64,000 nt of DNA from Alcaligenaceae bacterium (GCA_013416395.1 JACCEP010000006.1:124001-188000), one strand, 5' to 3'; numbered from the stretch's first letter, positions 46,444 through 54,961 are shown. The notes: generated by a model not told the origin, from the sequence alone. Program-made: numbers and translations.

Positions 46444-47982
46444 CTATGCGCCCAGCTCGCATCGAAGGGGGGCTTTCTGGATTTTTCCACTAAGTGTGGT
46501 GGGGATCTGTGCGGTATGGATGAGCCGTGAAGGGCGCTTGTAAGGCGCAAGCGTTTCGACCAGATAAGCAGACAGCTTTTCTTCGTTGATGCGCACGCCT
46601 TTTTCAGGCTCATAAAAGGCCACAATTTCTTCGTTGCCATCGTCTTGTTTTTTGCCTACAACGGCTGAAAGACGGATGCCCGGAAACGCATTGATGACGG
46701 CTTCGACTTCCAGGGGGTAAACATTAAAGCCCGAACGAATAATCATGTCCTTGCTGCGACCTGTAATAAACAAGGCGTTGCTGGCGTCGAGATAGCCGAT
46801 GTCTCCGGTTTTCAGCCAGCCGCCGGGCAGCAGGGTGTTTTCTGTTTCTGATGGATTGCGGTAGTAACCCAGCATGACGCCAGGGCCTCTCAACATGACA
46901 TCCCCGCGCTCTTCTGGTTTGGTCACCGGCATGCCGTCCTGGCGAATCTCAACCTCTACACCTGCAACAGGACACCCGGCCGAGCAGTCTTCGCGCGGCG
47001 TATCAATGTCAGTAATGCACACTGAACCCGCATATTCGGTAATGCCATAGCCGTGATGCAGGGGCAGGCCGAACAGCGCTTCCACCCTGGCTTTCATGGC
47101 GGGGTCCAGTGCAGCTCCACCGGTGTACACATAGCGCAATGCAGGTGCGGCAATTTTCCCCTCTCCAGCCCAAGCCGACAGCAGGCGTATGAACATAGTC
47201 GGTACACCTTGCAGTATGCTCAGCCCCGGTGATGTCAGCGCCCGCTTTACGTCTTGCGTGTCGAAGCGAGAGCGCAGCACCAGACTCGCGCCCGCATGAA
47301 AGCTTGCCATCAATACGGTTGCCAGGCCAAAAATATGCGAAACGGGCAGTGCCGCGTAGGCAATGTCGTCGGGGCCAAGCCTACGGCTCGATGCGGAAAT
47401 GCCAGCAAAATGCAGCAACCCTTTATGGCTGACCATGACGCCCTTGGGTGAACCGGTTGTACCTGAGGTGTACACCAAGGTAGCGACGGCCTGTGCGATG
47501 GTTTCGTCCTCGGGCTGAATGTTCAGCGAGCGTCGAACAAAATGGTTGTCGCAGCGCAGTTCAGCTACTGTCGAGGTTTCTGCACCCAGCTGCCTGGCAT
47601 GACCCAGCGCTGATTCTGAAACACGTGAGGTAAAGAAGATGAGCGTGGGCACACAATGAGTTGCTATGACGTCGATCTCGCGTGCGCTAAGCCGCGCGTT
47701 GACGCATACTGGCCATGCATTGAGCCGGCTGCAGGCAAACAGCAGCGTAATCATTTCGGGGCAGTTTTCACTAACCACCATGACACGGTGGCCAGCGCAT
47801 ACTCCCATACTGCTTAGCCACTTGGCTGTCGCTTCAATAGACTGCCAAAGCGCTTTGTAAGTAATGGGAGTGCTGTCCGGCCCGTCTCCCTCGGGGTAAA
47901 GGCAAATGGCATCGGGGTTGTGTGTGGCCTGGTGTTCAGGTATTTCGTGGATGTAGCGAAAGGGTGTCTCGTCTGTATGCAT
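46444..47982 (-). CDS. AMP-forming acyl-CoA ligase
   Basis: A protein of about 512 residues of the ANL superfamily. The nucleotide motif is ATLVYTSGTTGSPKGVMVSH, the A5 motif GYGITEYAGS, the hinge ITGRSKDMIIRSGFNVYPLE, and the catalytic lysine is in PTTLSGKIQKAPLRCELGA. It is divergent from the two acyl-CoA dehydrogenases and upstream of Bug receptor 3. Starts at 47982 (MHTDETPFRYIHEIPEHQA), 48006 (ATG) and 48060 (TTG) are possible; none has a strong ribosome site. It likely supplies the CoA ester for the dehydrogenases. Confidence 0.9.
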   Translation of the reverse strand: MHTDETPFRYIHEIPEHQATHNPDAICLYPEGDGPDSTPITYKALWQSIEATAKWLSSMGVCAGHRVMVVSENCPEMITLLFACSRLNAWPVCVNARLSAREIDVIATHCVPTLIFFTSRVSESALGHARQLGAETSTVAELRCDNHFVRRSLNIQPEDETIAQAVATLVYTSGTTGSPKGVMVSHKGLLHFAGISASSRRLGPDDIAYAALPVSHIFGLATVLMASFHAGASLVLRSRFDTQDVKRALTSPGLSILQGVPTMFIRLLSAWAGEGKIAAPALRYVYTGGAALDPAMKARVEALFGLPLHHGYGITEYAGSVCITDIDTPREDCSAGCPVAGVEVEIRQDGMPVTKPEERGDVMLRGPGVMLGYYRNPSETENTLLPGGWLKTGDIGYLDASNALFITGRSKDMIIRSGFNVYPLEVEAVINAFPGIRLSAVVGKKQDDGNEEIVAFYEPEKGVRINEEKLSAYLVETLAPYKRPSRLIHTAQIPTTLSGKIQKAPLRCELGA

Positions 47983-48280
47983 CGTTTTTAATTTCGTCGC
48001 TGTCATCGGCCGTTGTGACGCTGGCGATGTGGCTGGTGTGTCTGGCAGCCGGGCCGTCAAGGGCGTGCCGCGCTGAAGAGGGTTCGCTGGACTAGTCTGT
48101 CTGCAAACGTCGTATTGTGCAATTTGATTTTGTTTAAGATGGACTTTCGCATAGCGATAGTGTGAACCGCTTTCATAGCCACGTTTCAGGCTTTGGTTAT
48201 GCTGAAGACCGGGTTTCAGTAATTTGCATTGTGGCGGGCGCCGAGGCTTGCTAGATTTGAGTCAAAGGAGATGCACTCAC

Positions 48281-49471
48281 ATGGACTTAACATGGACCGC
48301 CCAAGAAAGGGCATTCAGAGATGAAGTAAAGGAATTCGTGCAGGCTGAATTGCCCGCCGATATCCGCGAAAAAGTTCTGAAACATCAACGACTGATCAAC
48401 ACAGACTACATCCGCTGGCATCGGGTTCTTGCCGCCAAGGGCTGGGGTGCGCCCAATTGGCCTGTCGAGCATGGCGGTACTGGCTGGGGGCCGATGCAGC
48501 GGCTTATTTTTGAGATTGAAACCTTTAAAGGTGGCGCGCCGCGTCTATTGCCTTTTGGGTTGGGCATGATTGGCCCCGTGTTAATGAAGTATGGCAGCAA
48601 GGCCCTGCAAGACCGATTTATAAAGCGCATGATCACGGTCGAAGACTGGTGGTGTCAGGGGTATTCAGAGCCTGGCTCAGGCTCTGATTTGGCGTCGCTG
48701 AAAACCCGTGCGGTCAAAACGGCTGACGGATACGTCGTTAGCGGTCAAAAGACATGGACCACGCTTGCGCAGTATGCCGACTGGATGTTCTGTCTGGCGC
48801 GCACTGACCCAGACGTCAAGCCACAACGCGGTATTTCCTTGCTGCTTATTGACCTGCGTCAGCCGGGCGTTACCGTTAGGCCTATTCGCACACTTGATGG
48901 TGGTGTTGACGTCAACGAGGTCTGGCTTGATGAAGTAAAAGTGCCTTTCGAAAACCTGGTTGGCAATGAAAATGAAGGCTGGACATACGCCAAGTATTTG
49001 CTTGGGCATGAGCGCACAGGCATTGCAGGCATAGGGCATTGCCATCGCGAGCTCAAAATTCTCAAGAACATGGCCGATGACATGCGTGTGGACGGCAGGC
49101 GGGCGATCGACAACCCGCGTCTCAAAGAGAAAATCGTGCGCATTGAAGCCGACATCCGGGCGCTTGAAATGTTGCTGCTGCGTGTTGCAGCCAATAGTGC
49201 GCAGGGGCCAGGGCCTCAGGCATCCATGCTTAAGGTGCGTGGCTCTGAAATTCAGCAGGATCTGGCGATGCTGCAAATGGAAGTCATGGGCATTGATGGC
49301 TGGCCTTACGATACCGCATGGCGCGAATCGGATGCGTCATTTTTCGGTCCAGGCCCTGAGCCTGCTGCCGCCGCATCGGGCGGGTATTTCGACATGCGTA
49401 AAACCACCATATACGGTGGAACGACTGAAGTGCAGAAAACCATTATTGCGAAAATGGTTCTGAGCAGCTGA
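48281..49471 (+). CDS. Acyl-CoA dehydrogenase, PimC-like large subunit
   Basis: A 396-residue FAD-dependent acyl-CoA dehydrogenase. The FAD/substrate segment YSEPGSGSDLASLKTRAVKT, VSGQKTWTTLAQYADWMFCL, and the C-terminal IYGGTTEVQKTIIAKMVLSS are present; the position of the catalytic Glu in MCAD (YEGT) is Gly here, as in steroid- and dicarboxylate-type family members. It most resembles the large subunit of pimeloyl-CoA dehydrogenase (PimC). AAAGGAG lies upstream of the ATG at 48281. The next gene is a smaller dehydrogenase, 43 bases on, consistent with a heteromeric enzyme. Confidence 0.88.
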   Translation: MDLTWTAQERAFRDEVKEFVQAELPADIREKVLKHQRLINTDYIRWHRVLAAKGWGAPNWPVEHGGTGWGPMQRLIFEIETFKGGAPRLLPFGLGMIGPVLMKYGSKALQDRFIKRMITVEDWWCQGYSEPGSGSDLASLKTRAVKTADGYVVSGQKTWTTLAQYADWMFCLARTDPDVKPQRGISLLLIDLRQPGVTVRPIRTLDGGVDVNEVWLDEVKVPFENLVGNENEGWTYAKYLLGHERTGIAGIGHCHRELKILKNMADDMRVDGRRAIDNPRLKEKIVRIEADIRALEMLLLRVAANSAQGPGPQASMLKVRGSEIQQDLAMLQMEVMGIDGWPYDTAWRESDASFFGPGPEPAAAASGGYFDMRKTTIYGGTTEVQKTIIAKMVLSS

Positions 49472-49514
49472 TCGCTCCGCACATTGGTTTGTCACGATTT
49501 CACAGGAAAAAGAC

Positions 49515-50636
49515 ATGGATTTTACGTATGACGAACAGCAGCGCATGCTGACAGACAGCCTGCGCAGACTGGTTAAGGATAAATTTACATTTGAAGCACG
49601 CCGTGAACAAAGTCAGCAAAGTGGCTTGAACAACGCATCATGGCAGTCTTTGGCTGAGGTCGGTGTGACTGGCCTGCTGATCCCTGAGCAGTACGACGGG
49701 TTTGGCGAATCCACGGCCACGCTGGTGGCTACCCAGTTAGAACTGGGGCGCGGGTTGGTTTCCGGGCCGCTTATTCCCAGTGCGGTCATTGCAACGGCTG
49801 TGCTGCTGAACAGCGGCAATGACACATTGAAAGCAGACTACTTGCCGCAAATGGCGGCGGGCTCAGCCGTGCTGGCGCTCGCGTATCTGGAGGGTGAGCA
49901 GCAAAACGATATCGAACCTTCTGCAACGCGTGCCAGCGAAACTGGCGACACATACACGCTGCAAGGCGATAAAAAGCTCGTGTGGGCGGGCGGCAGTGCT
50001 CATGCCTTGATCGTTTCGGCAACGCTGGAAAACGAGTTGGCCCTTTTTGTGGTGGCGACTGATGCAGAAGGCCTTACTCTGCACGATTACCCGACTATCG
50101 ATGGCTACCGTTGCGCAACGCTGCAGCTAAACAACGTGCAGGTGCCTAAAAAGGCATTGCTTGCGCGGGGTGAGCAGGCACGCCAGGCGCTTGAGTCTGG
50201 GCTTGATTATGGCGTAACCGCGTTGTGTGCACACACGGCAGGTGCCATGGAAAAGCTGGTGGAGATTACTGCAGAGTACATCAAGACACGACAGCAGTTT
50301 GGCAAGCCGCTGGCCGAGTTTCAGGTGCTGCAGCATCGTCTGGCCGACATGATGATCAAGCAGGAGCTGGCTGCGTCCATGGCGTATGTGGCAGCTACAG
50401 CGCTGGGTGAGGAAGACATTGCCGAGCGTCGTCGTATGTTGTCATCGGCGAAAGTGCTGGTGCCCGAGTATGGCCGTTTTGTTGGTGAAAGTGCGGTGCA
50501 AATGCACGGCGGTATTGGCATGACCGATGAGCTTGAAGTGGGTGATTATTTCAAGCGCATTACCTTTGTCGATTATTTGCTGGGTAATCATGACTACCAT
50601 CTTGACCGGCTGATGGCGCTGTTCGATAACGCGTAG
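49515..50636 (+). CDS. Acyl-CoA dehydrogenase, PimD-like small subunit
   Basis: A 373-residue acyl-CoA dehydrogenase family member beginning MDFTYDEQQRMLTDSLRRLV. The middle region is shortened and has no SEPGSGSD segment; the C-terminal ETTAEYIKTRQQFGKPL-like ITAEYIKTRQQFGKPLAEFQ and AVQMHGGIGMTDELEVGDYF are clear. It resembles the small subunit of pimeloyl-CoA dehydrogenase (PimD). It lies 43 bases after the large subunit, with GGAAAAAG before the ATG. Both may act together on a dicarboxylyl- or cyclic acyl-CoA. Substrate is inferred only from resemblance. Confidence 0.87.
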   Translation: MDFTYDEQQRMLTDSLRRLVKDKFTFEARREQSQQSGLNNASWQSLAEVGVTGLLIPEQYDGFGESTATLVATQLELGRGLVSGPLIPSAVIATAVLLNSGNDTLKADYLPQMAAGSAVLALAYLEGEQQNDIEPSATRASETGDTYTLQGDKKLVWAGGSAHALIVSATLENELALFVVATDAEGLTLHDYPTIDGYRCATLQLNNVQVPKKALLARGEQARQALESGLDYGVTALCAHTAGAMEKLVEITAEYIKTRQQFGKPLAEFQVLQHRLADMMIKQELAASMAYVAATALGEEDIAERRRMLSSAKVLVPEYGRFVGESAVQMHGGIGMTDELEVGDYFKRITFVDYLLGNHDYHLDRLMALFDNA

Positions 50637-50640
50637 CCCC

Positions 50641-50672
50641 GTCATGCGTCGGGCCACGGCCCGGCGCATGAC
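50641..50672 (+). terminator. Hairpin after the acyl-CoA dehydrogenase pair
   Basis: A 14-15 bp stem starting GTCATGCGTCGGGCC with one G-T pair, starting 5 bases after the stop codon. There is no T-run, but stability and place fit an operon end. Confidence 0.6.
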
Positions 50673-50703
50673 ACTGATAATGGCATTTGGCGTAGTGGCT
50701 GAG

Positions 50704-50822
50704 GCAATAGCAATAGCAATAGCAATAACAGCAGTAGTAGCAATAGCGGCAATAGCAACAGAAGCAATAGCAACAGAAGCAATAGCAACAAAAGCACTAG
50801 CAACAGTTGCAATGGCAACAGC
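50704..50822. repeat. GCAATA hexamer and 15-nt tandem repeat
   Basis: GCAATA occurs four times without change (50704-50727). After an ACAGCAGTAGTA interruption a 15-nt unit AGCAATAGCAACAGA follows in five copies at exact 15-base spacing (from 50748, 50763, 50778, 50793, 50808). The first three are nearly identical, the last two degenerate. It fills the spacer between the dehydrogenase pair and the converging CorC gene. Frames through it encode only AIAIAS- or ATEAIATE-type repeats and are not taken as genes. Confidence 0.9.
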
Positions 50823-50899
50823 GTAACGCTTTGCGTGCTCCTCAGTACGACGATGCAACCATTACCCCTGTGGGGCAGATTGCAACGTTTAGGCCCGCT

Positions 50900-52222
50900 T
50901 TACTTGTTGGGGGCCATCATGACGGGCAGCGGGGCTTGGCTGGTTCGCGTTGCCAGCACCTGGTCCACGCGGTAGGTATCCACATCCATCACTTCAAACT
51001 TGAAATCACCCAGGGTCACGGTGTCTGTGCGTCGTGGGACGCGCCGCAGTGCATCCATCAGAAAGCCAGCCAGTGTTTCGTAATCATCATCGTGCAGCAA
51101 CTCTTCGACGCCCAGTGCGCGCCTGACATCCTGTATGGGGGTGTTGCCGTCTATCAGCCAAGAGTTCTCGTCACGCTGAACAATCTGCTCTTCATCCCAG
51201 GGTGAAACCAGGTCACCCATGACGGTGCTCATAACGTCGTTCAGGGTGACCACGCCTACGACTAGGCTGTATTCGTTGACGATAATGGCAAAGTCTTCGC
51301 CCACATGGCGAAATTGCTCAAGCACCTCGGCCAGGGTAAGGCGGTCAGGCACGACCAGAGCCTTCTGGATCAGATCGCCCTGGGCCAGTGCAATGGGTTG
51401 GCCATTGAGTACGCGCTGAAACAAGCCATGCGCTTCGACATAGCCGACGACGTGATCGATGTCGCCCTTGCACACCGGGTAGGTCGAATACGGCTCGGCC
51501 GAGATGCGCGCACGTATTATGTCGTCCGGGTCATCAAGGTCGAAGTAGGCAATACGGTCGCGCTGCGTCATGGCGCTGGGCACAGTGCGCGTATTGAGCT
51601 CGAATATATTTTCAATGATTTGCTGCTCATCACGGTCGAGTGCACCCGACAGGGCACCGGCCTCGGTCAGCGCCAGAATATCCTCTGAGGTTACGCTGTC
51701 ATCACGTTTGGTGGGCAGTCGCAACGCTTGCATGATCAACTCGGTAAGACGCGCATACAACCAGACAATGGGCTTAAAAACCTTCATCAGCACCAGCATG
51801 GGGCCGATGGTGCGCACAGCAAATCGTTCGGGTGCGGCCATACCGGCTTGCTTTGGGACAAGATCAGTAAACAGAATGAATATTGATGTGACCAGTATGA
51901 AAGAGGTCAGAAAACCAAGCGTGCCTGCCGTGTTTAGCGGAAGCCAGAGCGAATAAAGCTGCGTGAGATGTGGGCTGAGTAGGCCTTCACCCACGATACC
52001 GCCCATAATCGCCAGTGCATTGACACCGATCTGTATAACCGTAAAGTAGTGGCCTGGCTGCTGCTGCACCCGTATGACGTTTTCTGCCCGTAAGTCACCC
52101 CCATCAGCCATGCGCCGCAGGCGCAGCCGACGCGATGCGGCAAGGGAAATTTCTGCAATAGAAAAGAAGGCTGCCGCAACGACAAGCGCGGCCAGCAGCA
52201 GAAGGTTTTGACTGAAACTCAT
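50900..52222 (-). CDS. HlyC/CorC family protein (DUF21 + CBS pair + CorC domain)
   Basis: A 440-residue inner-membrane protein. The DUF21 part with four helices (LLLAALVVAAAFFSIAEISL, GVNALAIMGGIVGEGLLSP) occupies about residues 1-195. Two CBS motifs follow (TVPSAMTQRDRIAYFDLDD and ALVVPDRLTLAEVLEQF), then the C-terminal CorC/HlyC transporter-associated domain with NEYSLVVGVVTLNDVMSTVM. Relatives influence magnesium or cobalt efflux; the old haemolysin label is not informative. Monocistronic, convergent with the dehydrogenase operon across a simple repeat. Confidence 0.9.
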   Translation of the reverse strand: MSFSQNLLLLAALVVAAAFFSIAEISLAASRRLRLRRMADGGDLRAENVIRVQQQPGHYFTVIQIGVNALAIMGGIVGEGLLSPHLTQLYSLWLPLNTAGTLGFLTSFILVTSIFILFTDLVPKQAGMAAPERFAVRTIGPMLVLMKVFKPIVWLYARLTELIMQALRLPTKRDDSVTSEDILALTEAGALSGALDRDEQQIIENIFELNTRTVPSAMTQRDRIAYFDLDDPDDIIRARISAEPYSTYPVCKGDIDHVVGYVEAHGLFQRVLNGQPIALAQGDLIQKALVVPDRLTLAEVLEQFRHVGEDFAIIVNEYSLVVGVVTLNDVMSTVMGDLVSPWDEEQIVQRDENSWLIDGNTPIQDVRRALGVEELLHDDDYETLAGFLMDALRRVPRRTDTVTLGDFKFEVMDVDTYRVDQVLATRTSQAPLPVMMAPNK

Positions 52223-52360
52223 AGAAACCGTAAATAGCCCATAACCTTGCTATGGTAATGCGTTTTCTGAGGTAAGGGCAGGCTTGGGCTTTAAGGCGGT
52301 GTTTTGACTTCCACGCGCCTGAGCGCCGTAGCAATCTCCGGCCGCCATCAGGCCGGGGGA

Positions 52361-53188
52361 TTATTCCAAACCGTGTATGAAGGCGGCGGTCTCTGCTATG
52401 ACCATGTCAGGCTGGTCGCGGTGCGGCGAGTGCCCGCACTGGGGAATAACAAATAGCTCAGTTTGTGGGGCGCCGCGCTGAATGCCGTAAACTTGATCCA
52501 GCGAGGCATACTCGTCGCTGTCACCCTGCATGGCCAGTATCGGGCAGGTAATGGCAGGCAGATAAGATTCAATATTCCAGTTGCGAAAATCGGGGTTTAG
52601 CCAGGCGTCGTTCCAGGCCCAGAACGCCGAGTCGGGGTCGCGGTGGTAGCGCTGCAGTTTGTCGGCAAGGTCGGTCTGCAAATAGGTCTCTCGAGCCTGC
52701 CTGATACTGGCAACTGTTACGTCTTCCACAAAAATGTGCGGTGCGGCAACCACAATGCCACGGATACGCTCAGGGTACATAGCCGCATACAGCAGTGCGA
52801 TTGTGCCGCCGTCGCTGTGGCCAAACAGCACAAGCTTTTCAGTTTGCAGGCCCAAAGCCTTCAAGAATGCCGGCAGTGCTTCTTGAGCCTGCACTTGCAG
52901 GTATTCGGGCTGCCATATTTCTTCGTGGGGACGAGGTGTGCTGCTGCCATACCCATAGCGTGAAAACACCAGGCCGCGACAGCCAGCGGCCTGGCAAAGC
53001 TGCAGCGGCCAGTCCTTCCACATTGCCACCGAGCCCAGGCCTTCGTGCAAAAACACAACCAGTGGTTGGTCGTGGCGTTCGGGGAATATCCATTGATATT
53101 CGATGTCAACGTGCCGATCCATGAACGGTATGGTGACATGCTGTGTGACGAGGTGTTCTGCGAGGGTAGGGGGCGTTGTCTCTTGCAT
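52361..53188 (-). CDS. Alpha/beta hydrolase
   Basis: A 275-residue hydrolase. The oxyanion strand is PLVVFLHEGLGSVAMWKDWP, the nucleophile elbow VLFGHSDGGTIALLYAAMYP, the acid is probably the Asp in MQGDSDEYASLDQVYG, and the catalytic His is in VIPQCGHSPHRDQPDMVI. The substrate is unknown; family members include esterases and C-C bond hydrolases. It lies between CorC (same strand, 138 bases) and the first prophage remnant. Confidence 0.9.
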   Translation of the reverse strand: MQETTPPTLAEHLVTQHVTIPFMDRHVDIEYQWIFPERHDQPLVVFLHEGLGSVAMWKDWPLQLCQAAGCRGLVFSRYGYGSSTPRPHEEIWQPEYLQVQAQEALPAFLKALGLQTEKLVLFGHSDGGTIALLYAAMYPERIRGIVVAAPHIFVEDVTVASIRQARETYLQTDLADKLQRYHRDPDSAFWAWNDAWLNPDFRNWNIESYLPAITCPILAMQGDSDEYASLDQVYGIQRGAPQTELFVIPQCGHSPHRDQPDMVIAETAAFIHGLE

Positions 53189-53340
53189 GGGCGGCTATTT
53201 TATTGTTGATGAAGGGTACGGACGTGCGCCCGGGCCTGATCTGACCAACCGCGTCTGCGCGCGAAGTTTGCTGGGTCGTTTAGAGTGTATCGCGTCATTT
53301 GTGGTTGTGCAGGAAGTCATTGATGGCTGCATTGGCTGGA

Positions 53341-53643
53341 TTACGCATCGGCAGCTTCGCGGATGGCGTCGGCAACCCACTGATTCAAGCTTTCCCCGCT
53401 GGCTGCTGCGGCGGTAGCGACAGCTTCGTGTATTTCGGGAGAAACTCGTAAAACAAACTTCCCTCAAAAGCGCTTACGAGGCTTGATGCCACGCTTGGCA
53501 CACTCATCAAGAAACGCAGAAAGGGACTGTTCACCCTTGCAGCGCAATCCAGCGACATCCGGAGCGTAGAAATCAGCCCCGCCGTTAAGTCCTACAAATT
53601 CACCTCTAAACATTTTGATATCGGGTTCGAAGGTAATGACGGC
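53341..53643 (-). pseudogene. hicB remnant (prophage remnant 1)
   Basis: About 300 bases align with the intact hicB at 61499-61801, with roughly two dozen mismatches by hand count. The frame is the same to the end (NQWVADAIREAADA then TAA), but codon TCA of the intact copy is TGA here (53464-53466), so the ribbon-helix-helix part is cut off. The N-terminal 13 or so residues are missing beyond 53643. No hicA partner remains upstream. It shows that this stretch derives from a relative of the second prophage remnant. Confidence 0.88.
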
Positions 53644-53836
53644 CTGCGGCTAAGCTGCTTCGCGCTAACGTGGGTTTGTTTGTCTGGATCGTCACACAGG
53701 CGACAAAGGTGGCTGTCGATCAAAGCAAGGGGCTGGCCGAAACGGTGAGACAGTCCTTGAGCGTAACCAGTCGATCAGTCAGCTTTTCCCATTCGCGTCG
53801 GATCAAGTATTTCGAGCCTTTACCGAGGCTGTAAAT

Positions 53837-54082
53837 TTGTGCGGAATGAAGCTGCAAAGTACCGATGAAACTCTCGGAAGAATATCCGAAAAAGCTGGCA
53901 TGTCGATGTTCTCTTGGGGAGAGAAAGCCTCAATCCGGATTGAGGATCCTGGGGCTGATTCGTCAATGGTCACCCTAGAGTCGGCACTGAACTTCGGTGT
54001 GAACATTACCGGCGCGCATCGCCATGCGAAAAATTTCGAAACCTTGACTGCAAAAGCCAGCGAGATACTCAAGAGAAATTAG
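53837..54082 (+). CDS. Unrecognised small protein or fragment
   Basis: An 81-residue ORF (TTG 53837, or ATG 53846), but the same frame is open without a start from about 53668 and reads plausible protein (QVFRAFTEAVNLCGMKLQST), so it may be the C-terminal part of a longer gene. The core MSMFSWGEKASIRIEDPG followed by LESALNFGVNI looks like a compact alpha/beta domain; relatives with a SWGE segment occur in many bacteria without a known role. It lies between the hicB remnant and a toxin-antitoxin locus. Function unknown; may be decayed. Confidence 0.4.
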   Translation: MCGMKLQSTDETLGRISEKAGMSMFSWGEKASIRIEDPGADSSMVTLESALNFGVNITGAHRHAKNFETLTAKASEILKRN

Positions 54083-54115
54083 ACACAGGCCACAAGCTGA
54101 ACCGTACAACTGTGC

Positions 54116-54409
54116 TTAGGGAGTGACGGGCTGTATAGAGAGTTTCATGCCCATGGCATGGGTCAACTTCAGTATCGTGTCGTAGCGGGGTTTTGCGCCT
54201 GGGGCGAGGGCCTTATACAGGCTTTCTCGCCCCAGGCCTGCATCTTTGGCCAATTTTGTTATGCCGCGTGCCTTGGCAACATCGGACAGCGCAGCAAGAA
54301 AGAGTGCTGGATCGTCCTCGTCCAATGCAGCAGAGAGGTATTCTGCAATGGCCTCTTCGCTGTCAAGATACTCAGCCGCGTCAAATGGAGCTGTTTTGAT
54401 GGTTGTCAT
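54116..54409 (-). CDS. Antitoxin of the RelE/HigB-partner type (Xre-like HTH)
   Basis: A 97-residue protein beginning MTTIKTAPFDAAEYLDSEEA, with the HTH part SDVAKARGITKLAKDAGLGR and ESLYKALAPGAKPRYDTILK. This matches the probable-addiction-module antidote family that pairs with a short RelE-like toxin. Such antitoxins bind the toxin and repress their own promoter. The start codon overlaps the stop of the upstream toxin frame, the usual toxin-first order. The antitoxin frame is intact, whereas the toxin frame carries lesions. Confidence 0.85.
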   Translation of the reverse strand: MTTIKTAPFDAAEYLDSEEAIAEYLSAALDEDDPALFLAALSDVAKARGITKLAKDAGLGRESLYKALAPGAKPRYDTILKLTHAMGMKLSIQPVTP

Positions 54410-54711
54410 GATTGATCCTTTTGCATTTGCTTCCACATGGATATGGCAGTCCTAATGTTCTGCTTTTGCGTGGACTTATCGCCGCCAACCAGCAGCAGGT
54501 AGACGGCTCGGCCCTCGCGGCCATAGTAAATACGATAGCCCGGTCCGAAGTGAGTTCGCATTTCAGAGACTCCATCGCTAATCGGTTTTACATCACCGAA
54601 ATTGCCTTAGCCTGCCTGACGTATACGAGTAATCACCTTTGCTATCGCCTTCAGGTCTTTCAGGCCCGCCAGCCATTGCGTAAAAGTCTCGGTACGGTTA
54701 ATCGAGTTCGT
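54406..54711 (-). pseudogene. RelE/HigB-type toxin, inactivated
   Basis: A frame of 102 codons just upstream of the antitoxin translates as NRTETFTQWLAGLKDLKAIA, then KVITRIRQAG-stop-GNFGDVKPISDGVSEM, then FGPGYRIYYGREGRAVYLLL and VGGDKSTQKQNIRTAISMWK. It is a classic RelE/HigB-type toxin by pattern. Two faults are seen: a TAA in the middle (54607-54609) and ACG (54709-54711) where an ATG is expected. The length matches the family with no frameshift. Either the sequence is a true pseudogene or two errors lie in it. Confidence 0.85.
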
Positions 54712-54791
54712 GTTTTAAATAGTATCCAAATGGATACGATTAGCCAATCTGTTCTTACACTGCCGGAGCGGGTTTTTTATGAGCGCTTTAA

Positions 54792-54886
54792 ATGGCACAA
54801 GAGTCTCGCTTACCCATTGTCATCGAGTCCAAACGCGTAACCGTTTCGTGGCAGGGACTTTGTACCGCCCTTAAAGGGCTTGAACG
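54792..54886 (+). pseudogene. Tape-measure gene remnant with internal deletion
   Basis: 54792-54830 matches the first 39 bases of the tape-measure fragment at 62198 with three changes (MAQESRLPIVIES in translation). The next 55 or so bases match the sequence starting near 62384 (TVSWQGLCTALKGL in translation). About 147 bases present in the other copy are missing between them. Thus it is a small, deleted relic of the same phage gene. Confidence 0.85.
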
Positions 54887-54961
54887 GAACGTCTAGTGCT
54901 TACCTCGCCGCGCCATGAGTTTCCTCTTTGCTCAAATGATGCCAACACATCTCCAAATTTT

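Noticed and set aside
50442-50858. Minus-strand ORF rich in Ala/Ile/Ser over the GCAATA repeat
   Set aside because: It lies antisense to the end of the acyl-CoA dehydrogenase gene and consists mainly of repeat translation.
53189-53340. Second copy of the tRNA-Thr 3' end as left attachment site of remnant 1
   Set aside because: No stretch matching the tRNA 3' end is visible near the left boundary; if it existed it has been lost.
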